A stretch of 64,000 nucleotides of DNA. Source: Lachnospiraceae bacterium. Its GTDB lineage: Bacteria; Bacillota; Clostridia; Lachnospirales; Lachnospiraceae. Positions 25,699 through 35,324 of this stretch are shown here, piece by piece. The notes beneath the pieces were generated by a model. The model saw only the letters and a program-made list of their open reading frames with translations. It did no database searches and was not told the DNA's origin. The DNA lies in the NCBI GenBank assembly GCA_017434885.1, contig JAFSGE010000016.1, positions 93,642 to 157,641 of the forward strand, in the 5' to 3' direction. The position numbers and the translations under genes are program-made. Within the stretch, counting starts at the first letter, position 1; each line of letters opens with the position of its first letter.

Positions 25699-28281
25699 TC
25701 ATTTCACTTCCGCCACAAGCTCTCCGTTCCTTACCTCAATACGAATGGTATCTCCCTGCGTTACCTTATCCGCCAAAATCAGTTTTGCAGAAAGTGTTTC
25801 CACATATTTCTGGATATAACGCTTTAAGGGTCTTGCACCGTATACCGGGTCATAGGCGTTTTCAACAATAAACGCTTCGGCTTCTTCTGAAAGAACCACA
25901 GTCAGTTCTCTGTCCTGCAATCGCTTATTCAGGTCACTGATAATCAGTTTAATAATGCCTCCGATATTTTCCTTGGTGAGCGGTTTAAAAAGAATGGTTT
26001 CATCCAGTCTGTTCAAAAATTCCGGTCGGAAATGCGCACGCAGTTCCTCCATTACCATTTTTTCGGCAGATTCTTCAATGTGACCATCTAAGTCAATCCC
26101 TTCCAGAAGATAAGATGCTCCGATATTAGAGGTCATAATCAGAATGGTATTCTTAAAGTCTACCGTGCGTCCCTGAGAATCTGTAATACGTCCGTCATCA
26201 AGCACCTGCAAAAGTACATTAAACACATCAGGATGGGCTTTTTCAATCTCATCAAACAGCACTACAGAATACGGTTTTCTTCTGACTGCTTCGGTCAGTT
26301 GCCCGCCTTCCTCATATCCCACATATCCGGGAGGCGCTCCGATTAACCGTGATACGGAATATTTCTCCATATATTCACTCATGTCAATACGCACCATATT
26401 ACTCTCATCATCAAACAACGTCGCCGCCAGAGACTTGGCAAGCTCTGTCTTACCTACACCGGTAGGACCTAAGAACAGGAAGGAACCAATAGGCTTAGAG
26501 GGATCCTTAATTCCTGCTTTTGAACGGATAATTGCTTCCGTCACTTTCGTTACACCTTCATCCTGTCCAACTACACGTTTATGCAATTCCTCATCTAGAT
26601 GCAATGTCTTGTTACGTTCACTCTCTGTCAGCTTGGCAACAGGAATACCGGTCCATCTGGAAATAATTCTTGCAATTTCTTCTTCAGATACGCTCTCATG
26701 TACTAAGGTCAATTCCTTTTTATTTACCTGTTCTTCTTCAATTTCAAGTTGCTTCTGGAGAGCCGGAAGCTTTCCATAGCGTAGTTCTCCCAGTTTTTCA
26801 TAGTCCCCTTCGCGATCCGCAATCTGAATCTGATTATTTACTTCCTCAATCTCTTCACGTAGCTTGGACAGTTTCTCAACCGATGCTTTTTCATTTTCCC
26901 ACTGGGCCATGCGGTTATTCAGTTCATCCCGCATTTCTGCCAGTTCCTTGCGAAGAACCTCCAGCCTCTCTTGACTCAATCGGTCATCTTCTTTTTTCAA
27001 AGCTGATTCCTCAATTTCCATCTGTATTACCTTGCGCCGCATTTCGTCCAGTTCCGTAGGCATGGAATCCAGTTCGGTTTTTATCAGTGCACAAGCCTCA
27101 TCCACCAGGTCAATCGCCTTATCCGGCAAGAAACGGTCGGAGATATATCTGTGGGAAAGTGTTGCAGCACTGACCAAAGCGTTATCCATAATTTTTACAC
27201 CATGGTATACCTCATAGCGGTCTTTCAGTCCACGCAGAATAGATATGGTATCTTCAACCGTTGGTTCTTCCACCATAACCGGCTGAAATCTTCTCTCAAG
27301 AGCTGCATCCTTTTCAATATATTGTCTGTATTCATCCAGGGTAGTTGCACCGATACAGTGAAGTTCACCCCTTGCAAGCATAGGCTTTAACATATTTCCG
27401 GCATCTAAAGCACCATCTGTCTTACCGGCGCCTACAATGGTGTGAAGTTCATCAATGAACAGAATAATCTGTCCGTCACTGTTCTTCACATCCTCAAGCA
27501 CCGCTTTCAGACGTTCCTCAAACTCACCACGGTACTTGGCTCCTGCTACCAATGCACCCATATCCAATGCAAAAATCTTCTTATCCTTAAGACCAAGGGG
27601 CACATCGCCCTTTACAATTCTCTGCGCCAGTCCTTCTACTACTGCTGTTTTACCCACACCGGGCTCACCGATAAGTACCGGATTATTCTTGGTCTTTCTG
27701 GACAAAATCCGAATCACGTTGCGGATTTCCCCATCTCTTCCGATTACCGGATCAAGCTTCTGCTCCCTGGCACGCTCCACCAAATCCTGTCCGTACTTGG
27801 CAAGGGTATCGTAGGTTGCTTCCGGATTGTCGCTTGTCACCCGCTGATTGCCTCTCACAGATGCAAGTGCCTGCAAAAAGCGCTCTCTGGTGATACCAAA
27901 CTCTTTGAATAATTCTTTGACCATCTTACTTGGATGCTGAATCATGGCAAGAAACAAATGCTCCACTGACACATATTCGTCTCCAAATACTTTCAGTTCG
28001 TCCTCTGCGGAAATCAAGACCTTGTTCAAATACTGTCCGACATAAGGCTGTCCTCCCTGTACCTTTGGTCTTTTGGCAATCAGCCCCTCTACCTGATTAC
28101 TGAAATAAGTAAGCTGAATCTCCATTTTTTCAATTAGCTTGGGAATCAGGCTGTCCTCCATGATCAGCAGACTGTATAAAAGATGCTCCTGCTCAATCTC
28201 CTGATTGCCGTATTCGTAAGCAAGCTTCTGACAGCCTTCTACTGCCTGTAACGATTTCTGTGTAAATTTATTGATGTTCAT
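25699..28281 (-). CDS. clpB: ATP-dependent chaperone ClpB
   Basis: An 860-residue Hsp100 disaggregase that works with DnaK to rescue aggregated protein. The N-terminal Clp repeat domain, two Walker A sites ([10 protein letters not shown] and [10 protein letters not shown]), the coiled-coil middle domain (about 400-530, [18 protein letters not shown] region) and [14 protein letters not shown] are all intact. ATG 28281 fits GGAG upstream; the in-frame GTG 28287 is too close to it. Upstream is a near-perfect CIRCE element over the promoter, indicating HrcA repression, rather than CtsR. Confidence 0.97.
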   Translation of the reverse strand: MNINKFTQKSLQAVEGCQKLAYEYGNQEIEQEHLLYSLLIMEDSLIPKLIEKMEIQLTYFSNQVEGLIAKRPKVQGGQPYVGQYLNKVLISAEDELKVFGDEYVSVEHLFLAMIQHPSKMVKELFKEFGITRERFLQALASVRGNQRVTSDNPEATYDTLAKYGQDLVERAREQKLDPVIGRDGEIRNVIRILSRKTKNNPVLIGEPGVGKTAVVEGLAQRIVKGDVPLGLKDKKIFALDMGALVAGAKYRGEFEERLKAVLEDVKNSDGQIILFIDELHTIVGAGKTDGALDAGNMLKPMLARGELHCIGATTLDEYRQYIEKDAALERRFQPVMVEEPTVEDTISILRGLKDRYEVYHGVKIMDNALVSAATLSHRYISDRFLPDKAIDLVDEACALIKTELDSMPTELDEMRRKVIQMEIEESALKKEDDRLSQERLEVLRKELAEMRDELNNRMAQWENEKASVEKLSKLREEIEEVNNQIQIADREGDYEKLGELRYGKLPALQKQLEIEEEQVNKKELTLVHESVSEEEIARIISRWTGIPVAKLTESERNKTLHLDEELHKRVVGQDEGVTKVTEAIIRSKAGIKDPSKPIGSFLFLGPTGVGKTELAKSLAATLFDDESNMVRIDMSEYMEKYSVSRLIGAPPGYVGYEEGGQLTEAVRRKPYSVVLFDEIEKAHPDVFNVLLQVLDDGRITDSQGRTVDFKNTILIMTSNIGASYLLEGIDLDGHIEESAEKMVMEELRAHFRPEFLNRLDETILFKPLTKENIGGIIKLIISDLNKRLQDRELTVVLSEEAEAFIVENAYDPVYGARPLKRYIQKYVETLSAKLILADKVTQGDTIRIEVRNGELVAEVK

Positions 28282-28363
28282 AAGCACTCCTCTCTGCCGT
28301 TTCCTTATTATAAGTATACCCGGCTCATCCTGTGACTATGTTGTGTCTCTTTGTTCTAGGCTA

Positions 28364-28392
28364 AATATAACACTAATTGTTAGCACTGTAAA
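28364..28392 (-). promoter_or_regulatory. Promoter for clpB
   Basis: On the minus strand TTTACA (plus 28387-28392), a 17-bp spacer and TATATT (plus 28364-28369). The -35 lies inside the CIRCE palindrome. Confidence 0.7.
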
Positions 28393-28406
28393 GAGGTGAG
28401 TGCTAA
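28380..28406. promoter_or_regulatory. CIRCE operator (HrcA binding site)
   Basis: TTAGCACTG (28380-28388), a 9-bp spacer, GAGTGCTAA (28398-28406). This matches the consensus TTAGCACTC-N9-GAGTGCTAA at 17 of 18 positions. It overlaps the clpB -35 element, so HrcA should repress clpB under non-stress conditions. Confidence 0.9.
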
Positions 28407-28422
28407 TTCTTTTTCTAAAAAA

Positions 28423-28453
28423 CCGCAAGGCCAGTAAAATCAAGGCTTTGCGG
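28423..28453 (-). terminator. Rho-independent terminator after the MFS gene
   Basis: CCGCAAGGCC (28423-28432) pairs with GGCTTTGCGG (28444-28453), one G-T pair. On the minus strand TTTTTTAGAAAAAG follows. It insulates clpB from the MFS gene. Confidence 0.82.
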
Positions 28454-28478
28454 ATTCTAAAATTTTTATAAACTCATT

Positions 28479-29699
28479 TTATTCTATAATGCAACTATCT
28501 TTTTCAGACTTCCTTAAGGTTTTCACACTCTGTATTCCTACCAACAGTAATGCCGGAAAAATCACCGCTGCAAGCACGCCCAGCTTCAAATTATCTTCTA
28601 ATGCTCCCGACACGAATCCCACAAAAGTCGGTCCGGAAGAACAGCCCATATCTCCGGCAAGTGCCAAAAATGCAAACATGGCTGTACCGCCTCGTGGAAG
28701 AGATGCCGATGCCTTGCTGAATGTCCCCGGCCACATAATTCCTACCGACAAGCCGCAAACTGCACATCCAACCAGTCCCAAGGCAGGAACCGGACATAAT
28801 GAAATCAACAGATAAGAGACAATGCAAAGAAGACTACTGCATATCATAAATTTATCCAAATTGATTTTATCACCAAACTTTCCGTAATAGGCACGGGAAG
28901 AGCCCATTAAAATAGCAAATGCCATAGGACCAACCAAATCTCCCACCGTCTTGCTGATGCCAAAGCCTTTTTCTGCAAGAGCCGAAGCCCACTGGCTGAC
29001 TGCCTGCTCGCTGGCTCCCGCACAAAGCATCATCAGCATTAGTACCCAGAATATCTTATTTGTCGCCAGTTCCTTAACTGTAAGTCCTTTATCTCCATCC
29101 TCCAAAAGCTGTGCCATGGGCACCCTTGAAAAAGAAACTGCATTCAAAAGCGGTACTACCGCCCACACTGCCGCAAGAATTTTCCAATTGGAAATCCCGA
29201 ATACAAAAAAGAATGCCGTGGAAAGAAGTACCACTCCCACATGTCCCCAACAATAAAATGAATGCAAAAGACTCATGGCCTTTTCCTTATTATCCGTAGG
29301 GCATGCCTCTACCACGGGGCTTACCAGTACTTCAAGTAAACCTCCTCCTACAGCATAAATCAGCACGGATAACAGCAATCCCACAAATGCGTCCTTGAAT
29401 AAATCCGGCAGAACGGTCAGGGAAAGTAATCCTGCTGCCGCAAACACATGAGCCATTATCATGGATGCCCGGTATCCGATTTTGTCCACAAAACCGATGG
29501 CAAGTATGTCCACCAGAAGCTGTGCCCCAAAATTAAATGTCACAAGCAAAGTGATTTTCTCAAGAGAAATTCCGTAACTGCTTTGAAACGTCAGAAACAA
29601 AAGGGGAATAAAATTATTGATAATTGCCTGCACCACATACCCTACAAAGCAGGAAATAATCGTCTTATTATATTCATTCTTATTTGCAACCGCATCCAT
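28479..29699 (-). CDS. Major facilitator superfamily transporter
   Basis: A 406-residue polytopic membrane protein with about 12 hydrophobic helices. Between helices 2 and 3 the MFS motif A is reduced to GFVDKIGYRASM; GKFGDKINLDKFM repeats it in the second half. The organisation resembles the FucP/nucleoside-sugar branch of MFS, but the substrate is not recognisable. It starts at ATG 29699 with TGAGGT upstream and is a single-gene unit ended by a terminator. Confidence 0.87.
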   Translation of the reverse strand: MDAVANKNEYNKTIISCFVGYVVQAIINNFIPLLFLTFQSSYGISLEKITLLVTFNFGAQLLVDILAIGFVDKIGYRASMIMAHVFAAAGLLSLTVLPDLFKDAFVGLLLSVLIYAVGGGLLEVLVSPVVEACPTDNKEKAMSLLHSFYCWGHVGVVLLSTAFFFVFGISNWKILAAVWAVVPLLNAVSFSRVPMAQLLEDGDKGLTVKELATNKIFWVLMLMMLCAGASEQAVSQWASALAEKGFGISKTVGDLVGPMAFAILMGSSRAYYGKFGDKINLDKFMICSSLLCIVSYLLISLCPVPALGLVGCAVCGLSVGIMWPGTFSKASASLPRGGTAMFAFLALAGDMGCSSGPTFVGFVSGALEDNLKLGVLAAVIFPALLLVGIQSVKTLRKSEKDSCIIE

Positions 29700-29840
29700 A
29701 TTATGTAAACCTCAATTCAACTTATTCTTACGCAAAAAAATGTGACATCGTGCTTTCCGGATTTTACAAAATGATGTCCGCTTCGCGCAACGAGTAGTAT
29801 AGCATGTTTCTTTTCACAAAGCTATCCATAGCCTGAAAAA

Positions 29841-29906
29841 TGATGCAACTTTGATGCAAAAATTATGGAAATCTGATGCAAATTCTATGCAAATTTGATG
29901 CTTTAG
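29841..29906 (+). repeat. Six phased 11-bp TGATGCA-type repeats upstream of the exosortase operon
   Basis: Exactly 11-bp steps: TGATGCAACTT (29841), TGATGCAAAAA (29852), TTATGGAAATC (29863, degenerate), TGATGCAAATT (29874), CTATGCAAATT (29885), TGATGCTTTAG (29896). The last copy forms the -35 hexamer. Equal spacing of one helical turn is the layout bound by OmpR/PhoB-type response regulators, but the regulator here is unknown. Confidence 0.65.
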
Positions 29907-29923
29907 CCTTTTATGCTTATCTT
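29895..29923 (+). promoter_or_regulatory. Promoter for the VIT/VWA-exosortase operon
   Basis: TTGATG (29895-29900), a 17-bp spacer and TATCTT (29918-29923). The -10 is poor (4 of 6), as expected for an activated promoter fed by the upstream repeats. Confidence 0.5.
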
Positions 29924-29959
29924 ACAAACATTACAAAAGCAACAAAGAGGTGTATCAAA

Positions 29960-31990
29960 ATGAAAACAAAACGAATTTTTCTCTGCATTCTTTCCGCTAT
30001 CCTTCTGTTTACCGCACAGACTCCCGTAGTTTTTGCAAAAGCACAGAATGACGCCGAAGAAGACAAAACCTGCGCTCCTTATTTTTATATTGAAAATGCA
30101 GACCCTGAGACTGACAGCTTTCCTTTAAAGGAAACTGATGTTGTGACCAACATTAACGGTTCCATCGCTGATACCTATGTCACTCAGGTCTATGCAAATG
30201 AGGGAAGTAAGGCAATCAATGCCCGTTACATCTTCCCCACCTCCACAAAAGCCTCTGTGCACGGCATGACCATGACTGTAGGAAATCAAAAGGTAACCGC
30301 AAAAATCCAAGAAAAAGAAGAAGCAAAAAAAACTTATGAAAGTGCAAAAAGCGAAGGCAAAAGTGCTTCCCTGCTAGAACAAAAAACCCCCAATGTCTTT
30401 ACCATGGATGTTGCCAATATTATGCCCGGTGAAACCGTCAGCATTGAGCTTCACTACACTGAATTAATCAGTCCCACGGAAGGAACTTATCAGTTTGTAT
30501 TCCCTACCGTAGTAGGTCCCCGCTATGTAAAGAATGAAGAAGCAAGAAATTTTTCCGAAGACAATGACTGGCTGGCAAGTCCCTATCTGGAAGAAGGCAC
30601 AGACCCTGTTGGAAAATACAATATTCAGGTTAATCTTTCCACAGGTGTTCCCATCACTGGGCTTTCCAGTAAATCCCACAAAATTAACATTGACTGGGAC
30701 GACAACAGTATCGCTCACATTTCCCTGCAAGATGCTTCCGATTATGCAGGAAACCGTGACTTTATTCTGGATTATAAGTTAACGGGACATACCATTTCCT
30801 CCGGTCTTACCATGCAGACAGGAGAATCGGAAAACTTTTTTATGCTTACCGTGCAGCCTCCTGAGCACTATAAACCGAAAGAAATTGTTCCCAGAGAATA
30901 TATTTTTGTACTGGATGTTTCCGGCTCCATGGACGGCTACCCTTTAGATACCGCAAAAAAAATGATTACCACCTTAGTATCGGATTTGAACAAAAACGAC
31001 AGCTTTAACCTGATTTTATTTTGCAACGGTAATACCATTCTTTCTCCCAAGTCGCTGCCTGCCACCGAAAAGAATATTTCCAAAGCCATGAAGCTGATTA
31101 ACCAACAGCACGGCTATGGAGGCACAGAACTTGACAATGCCATTCAGGCGGCCCTTGACATGCCCGCTGATGACAATGTTGCAAGAAGTATCGTTATCCT
31201 CACAGACGGCTATATTTCCGGCGAAACGGAAACCTTCGACCTGATTTGCCAGAATCTGGACGAAGCCTCCTTTTTTCCCTTCGGCATCGGAAGCAGCGTG
31301 AACCGTTATCTGATTGAAGGAATTGCAAGCGCCGGTCAGGGTGAAGCCTTTATTGTAACTGATGAAGCAGATGCATCCGAAACTGCACAGCGATTCCGCA
31401 CTTATATGGAAGCCCCTCTCCTTACCGATATCGAAATCACCTATGACGGGCTGGATGTTTACCATGTAGAGCCGGTAACCCCTTCCACCCTTTACGCCCA
31501 AAAACCCATTATCCTGTTCGGAAAGTGGCGGGGCGAGGCAAAAGGAAACGTTCATATCACCGGAAAGACCGGTAAAAAGGATTTTGTACTGGATATTCCG
31601 GTTTCTGAAGAATGCATTGATAAAGCAAATACTGCTTTACCCTATTTGTGGGCACGTAAGCGCATAGAACGATTAACAGACTTTAGCACCTACAAAGACA
31701 ATCCTTCCATCCGTGAGGAAGTAACCAGACTTGGTCTTACCTACAGTATGGCAACGTCCTACACCTCCTTCGTTGCCGTACTGGAAACCATCGTCAATCC
31801 TGATGCCAATGCCACGGATGTAGACCAACCAAACGCACTGCCCCTGCATGTATCCAATCTGGCAATCGGCAGCGGCTATACCGCAGGAAGTGAACCCGGA
31901 ACCCTTCTGATGATATTGGGCGGCATCGCTGTCGCACTGAAAGGCACTTGGAAACAAAAGAAAAAAAGATGTACTGCATTACCCTACTAA
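29960..31990 (+). CDS. Secreted VIT + von Willebrand A protein with PEP-CTERM-like C-terminus
   Basis: 676 residues. A signal peptide (about 1-26, ending VVFA) precedes a VIT domain (about 40-165) with ARYIFPTSTKASVHGMTM and AKIQEKEEAKKTYE. A VWA domain follows, with the MIDAS motif DVSGSMDG near residue 319 and a conserved TDG. The last 33 residues begin SEPGTLLMILGG, continue with a hydrophobic helix and end in KQKKKR: the tripartite layout of PEP-CTERM exosortase substrates. The next gene encodes an exosortase, 14 bp downstream, so this is its probable substrate. ATG 29960 is preferred, with AGAGGTG upstream; the frame is open 28 codons earlier. Confidence 0.9.
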   Translation: MKTKRIFLCILSAILLFTAQTPVVFAKAQNDAEEDKTCAPYFYIENADPETDSFPLKETDVVTNINGSIADTYVTQVYANEGSKAINARYIFPTSTKASVHGMTMTVGNQKVTAKIQEKEEAKKTYESAKSEGKSASLLEQKTPNVFTMDVANIMPGETVSIELHYTELISPTEGTYQFVFPTVVGPRYVKNEEARNFSEDNDWLASPYLEEGTDPVGKYNIQVNLSTGVPITGLSSKSHKINIDWDDNSIAHISLQDASDYAGNRDFILDYKLTGHTISSGLTMQTGESENFFMLTVQPPEHYKPKEIVPREYIFVLDVSGSMDGYPLDTAKKMITTLVSDLNKNDSFNLILFCNGNTILSPKSLPATEKNISKAMKLINQQHGYGGTELDNAIQAALDMPADDNVARSIVILTDGYISGETETFDLICQNLDEASFFPFGIGSSVNRYLIEGIASAGQGEAFIVTDEADASETAQRFRTYMEAPLLTDIEITYDGLDVYHVEPVTPSTLYAQKPIILFGKWRGEAKGNVHITGKTGKKDFVLDIPVSEECIDKANTALPYLWARKRIERLTDFSTYKDNPSIREEVTRLGLTYSMATSYTSFVAVLETIVNPDANATDVDQPNALPLHVSNLAIGSGYTAGSEPGTLLMILGGIAVALKGTWKQKKKRCTALPY

Positions 31991-32004
31991 AAGGAATATT
32001 AACC

Positions 32005-32712
32005 ATGACCACTACCTTTTTACATTATGATAAAAAAGAATTTCTGAAACAAAACCGCATTTATTATCTGACCGGCATTGCCATTTTTCTTACAATGAAG
32101 CTCCTTTTCAGAAACGCCGATGCAAATGCCCTCAGATGGATGCTTGCACCAACATCCCGACTGGTCAGTTTCTTAAGCGGGGTTCCCTTTCTGTGGGAAT
32201 CCCATTTAGGATACGTCAGCCATGACCTGCGTTTTGTTATTGCAGCCTCCTGCAGTGGCATTAATTTTATGCTGATCACCCTTATGATGTTAATATTTTC
32301 ATTTTCCAACCGCTTTAAAAGTTTCCGTTTTGTCGGAATCAGTATTGCAATTTCCTATGTTTATACGGTTTCTGTCAACAGTCTGCGGATTTTGATTGCA
32401 ATTTATCTTCCGGTTTTTTTTGACCGTTATGGTCTATGGACAAACCGAATAACACCGGATAAACTTCATACAATTATCGGTATTGTTGTATTTTTTTCCG
32501 CATTATTGTTACTCTATTCTCTTGTGGACAAACAATCCGGCCGTTTTACCCTGAGTCCGGAACACCGGCCACATTTCGGAAACTTTCCGGCTTATCATAC
32601 CCTTTGGGTACCGCTTTTCTGGTATTTGGCAGTGGTACTCGGCATTCCTTTTCTTAACAAAATCAGTAACATTTTTTTAAGAAATTTCCTCAATCTGTTT
32701 CTTGTGGATTAG
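32005..32712 (+). CDS. xrtK: Exosortase (XrtK-like), transpeptidase-type membrane enzyme
   Basis: 235 residues with about 6-7 hydrophobic helices. The exosortase catalytic triad is visible: Cys83 in AASCSGINFML, Arg128 in VNSLRILIAI and His155 in DKLHTIIG. Exosortases cleave a C-terminal signal such as PEP-CTERM and are thought to transfer the protein to a surface carrier. They occur mostly in Gram-negative bacteria (as archaeosortases in archaea), which makes it notable here. The subtype XrtK is from memory and less certain than the family. ATG 32005 follows AAAGGA; it starts 14 bp after the substrate gene. Confidence 0.87.
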   Translation: MTTTFLHYDKKEFLKQNRIYYLTGIAIFLTMKLLFRNADANALRWMLAPTSRLVSFLSGVPFLWESHLGYVSHDLRFVIAASCSGINFMLITLMMLIFSFSNRFKSFRFVGISIAISYVYTVSVNSLRILIAIYLPVFFDRYGLWTNRITPDKLHTIIGIVVFFSALLLLYSLVDKQSGRFTLSPEHRPHFGNFPAYHTLWVPLFWYLAVVLGIPFLNKISNIFLRNFLNLFLVD

Positions 32713-32767
32713 ATAGGGCAGTGATAGAATAAAATAGAAAAGACAAAAGAAAAGACAGGAATCAAAA

Positions 32768-34144
32768 ATGGTCAATTTTGCAGGTTTGGAATTTATCTTT
32801 CGGTTTTTACCGGTTTTCTTAGTAATATATTATATTTTTTCCGAAAAATACAGGGATACCATATTGCTGCTGGGCAGCCTGCTTTTTTATGCAGCAGGTG
32901 AACCCAGGTTTTTTCTGCTGTTTATCGCTCTTACAGGCATCAATTACCTGATGGGCCGAAAAGGAAATCAGGATATCCAATCCTTTGCCATGCACAAATG
33001 GCAAAAGCGCCGACGCAAAAAATGGATGATTACGGCAGTTACACTGGATATTCTGGTGCTGATAGCATTTAAGTGCTTAAGTACTTTTGTTGACAGTACT
33101 CTTTTGCCTATGGGGCTTAGCTTTTATCTGTTCAAAATGATTTCCTGGCAAGTGGATATGTATCGCAGTGTTATTGCAGAAGATGTCAGCTTCCGCTCCG
33201 TAGCCCTATACTTTTCCCTGTTTCCCCAAGTGGTTTCCGGTCCTATCATGCGCTATGACGACGGAGACTTTGCCTTAGGACGCACTTACAGTCCCGAGCG
33301 GTTTGAAAAAGGCCTTTTTTTCTTTATTTCCGGTCTTGGCATGAAAGTGCTCCTTGCAGACCGACTGGCTATTTTGTGGAATGATTTACAGATGATAGGC
33401 TTTCAAAGTATCTCTACGCCCCTTGCATGGCTTGGCGCATACAGCTATTCTTTGCAGTTATACTTTGATTTCTGGGGATACTCTCTAATGGCATCCGGTA
33501 TTATGATGATGTTGGGTTTTGACTTTATCGAAAATTTTAACCACCCTTACGCGTCAAAAAGCATCGGAGAATTTTACAGAAGATGGCATATCACTCTGGG
33601 TAGTTTTTTCAGGGATTATGTTTATATTCCCATGGGTGGCAGCAGGTGTTCCGGCGGAAAGCTGGCACTGAATCTGGCGTTTGTCTGGATTCTGACCGGA
33701 ATCTGGCACGGAAACGGCCTTAACTTTATCATTTGGGGCGCCATTTTGGGATTGCTTATTATTTCCGAGAAACTCATCTACGGCAAATTACTGGCAAAAG
33801 TACCGCTAATCGGTCATCTTTATGTTCTTTTGCTGGTTCCGTTAACCTGGGTGGTATTTGCCATTACGGATTTGGGTCAGCTTGCCGTCTATTTCGGCAG
33901 ACTGTTTCCGTTTATCGGCGGCTTCGGGCTTGCCGTTAATGAAATGGATATTGTGAAATACTCACAAATGTACGGACCTCTCATCATTTTGGGAATGATA
34001 TTGTGCATTCCCAAGGTCTGCGGCAAAATTTCGAAGCATCGAAATCATCCGCTTGTCCTTTTAGGTCTTACAGTTGTCTTTTGGTGGTCAATTTATTATT
34101 TATCAAACAATGCGGGAAATCCGTTTATGTACTTTGCATTTTAG
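32768..34144 (+). CDS. MBOAT-family O-acyltransferase (second copy)
   Basis: 458 residues, polytopic. MBOAT motifs: EFYRRWHITLGSFFRDYVYIPMGG and the invariant histidine in GIWHGNGLNFIIWG (near residue 313). The role is as for the copy at 8964-10445: export of acyl groups for glycan O-acetylation. The two copies differ clearly in sequence, so each probably serves its own partner and glycan. It starts 55 bp after the exosortase, with AGACAGGAATC upstream of ATG 32768, and is 8 bp before the SGNH gene. Confidence 0.92.
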   Translation: MVNFAGLEFIFRFLPVFLVIYYIFSEKYRDTILLLGSLLFYAAGEPRFFLLFIALTGINYLMGRKGNQDIQSFAMHKWQKRRRKKWMITAVTLDILVLIAFKCLSTFVDSTLLPMGLSFYLFKMISWQVDMYRSVIAEDVSFRSVALYFSLFPQVVSGPIMRYDDGDFALGRTYSPERFEKGLFFFISGLGMKVLLADRLAILWNDLQMIGFQSISTPLAWLGAYSYSLQLYFDFWGYSLMASGIMMMLGFDFIENFNHPYASKSIGEFYRRWHITLGSFFRDYVYIPMGGSRCSGGKLALNLAFVWILTGIWHGNGLNFIIWGAILGLLIISEKLIYGKLLAKVPLIGHLYVLLLVPLTWVVFAITDLGQLAVYFGRLFPFIGGFGLAVNEMDIVKYSQMYGPLIILGMILCIPKVCGKISKHRNHPLVLLGLTVVFWWSIYYLSNNAGNPFMYFAF

Positions 34145-34152
34145 GAGCAGAA

Positions 34153-35265
34153 ATGAAACTGATAAAGAAATGTTTTTTATTTTTCAAAAAATGTCCTTTG
34201 TTTTTTGTGTTAATTATTACCGGTATTCTTTTTACCTCGGTTTCCCTATGGGGTATGGGAACGATTTACCGCGAACAGGAATATAACCCATGGAAAGCAC
34301 CTGTTTTGTCGGTAGCCTTTACCGGACTGAAAGAAGAAATTTATCCCTGGCAGCTGTGGAGCGCGCCTTCCGATTCTGCAGAAAATAAAATACCGGAGGA
34401 ATCAGCCGGCACGGAAACTCTTCCCGAAACAGACGGTCCGAAGTGGGGCGAGGATCAGGGCATCCTACCTCCATCCTATCAATCACCCACACCGGTTATC
34501 ACGCCTACTCCTGTGGCAACTGCCACTCCGGCAGCGGCTGCTCCGACTGCTACTGTTACTCCTGCACCGTCCCCTACTCCGTATGTGCGTCCAACGCCCT
34601 TAAGAGCCAGCACACAAAGCGAATACGCCAATCACATTTCGGCAGATATTTACGGAGATATCGGGGTATTGCATGCAGCATCCTATGACTTTATTGAAGT
34701 GGATGAAAGTTATTTCGATGACGCCCTGTTTATCGGCGATTCCCGAACGGTAGGTCTTCACGATTACACGGATTTATCAGAACACGGCACGTTCCTGTGC
34801 GAAACAGCTCTGACCATTCATAAAGTGTTAAAGCATGACTTCAAAGGACACGGAACCGTGGAAGAAATACTCGCCGCAAATGATTACGGCAAAATTTATC
34901 TTATGGTGGGCATCAACGAACTGGGAACAGGAACCACCGAAGACTTCCTGAAAAAATACACGGAAGTGGTAGATACCTTGCATGAGCTGGAACCGGATGC
35001 CAAAATCTTTATCCAGGCTAACATGCGTGTAACAGACAAACTCCATGCAAAAGATGCCATTTTTAATAACAATAATATCAATGCCAGAAACAATGCCATC
35101 GCCACACTGGCAGACAATGTAAACATCTTTTACATTGATGTCAATGAAGTCATCTGTAACGAGCAGGGAAATCTTTCAGAGGAATATACCTACGACCAGA
35201 TTCATCTGCTTGGCGTTTACAATGATTTATGGAAACAGTTTTTAATGACTCGCGGTGTAACATGA
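34153..35265 (+). CDS. Membrane-anchored SGNH-hydrolase-like protein with Pro/Thr linker
   Basis: 370 residues: a basic start, one membrane segment (about 14-36), a Pro/Thr/Ala-rich linker (about 112-155, repeated TPTP/TATP), then an SGNH domain. Readable motifs are LFIGDSRTVGLHDY (Ser near residue 196), MVGINELGTGT (block III) and YDQIHLLGVYNDLW (Asp and His). By analogy to AlgX/PatB partners, it would transfer acetyl groups delivered by the MBOAT protein 8 bp upstream onto a surface glycan. The linker is typical of wall-spanning proteins. AGGAGC precedes ATG 34153. Confidence 0.87.
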   Translation: MKLIKKCFLFFKKCPLFFVLIITGILFTSVSLWGMGTIYREQEYNPWKAPVLSVAFTGLKEEIYPWQLWSAPSDSAENKIPEESAGTETLPETDGPKWGEDQGILPPSYQSPTPVITPTPVATATPAAAAPTATVTPAPSPTPYVRPTPLRASTQSEYANHISADIYGDIGVLHAASYDFIEVDESYFDDALFIGDSRTVGLHDYTDLSEHGTFLCETALTIHKVLKHDFKGHGTVEEILAANDYGKIYLMVGINELGTGTTEDFLKKYTEVVDTLHELEPDAKIFIQANMRVTDKLHAKDAIFNNNNINARNNAIATLADNVNIFYIDVNEVICNEQGNLSEEYTYDQIHLLGVYNDLWKQFLMTRGVT

Positions 35266-35269
35266 ATAA

Positions 35270-35324
35270 AAACCTCCGTATGAGAGAAACTAATGAAAAA
35301 TTCATCTCATCCGGAGGTTTTTTT
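35270..35324 (+). terminator. Strong terminator overlapping the spoVAD ribosome binding site
   Basis: AACCTCCG (35271-35278) pairs with CGGAGGTT (35312-35319), continued after one mismatch by ATGAGA/TCTCAT (35280-35285/35305-35310), and followed by seven T (35318-35324). The GGAGG of spoVAD (35313-35317) is the 3' arm of the stem, so transcripts from upstream would terminate or carry a hidden ribosome binding site. Confidence 0.85.
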
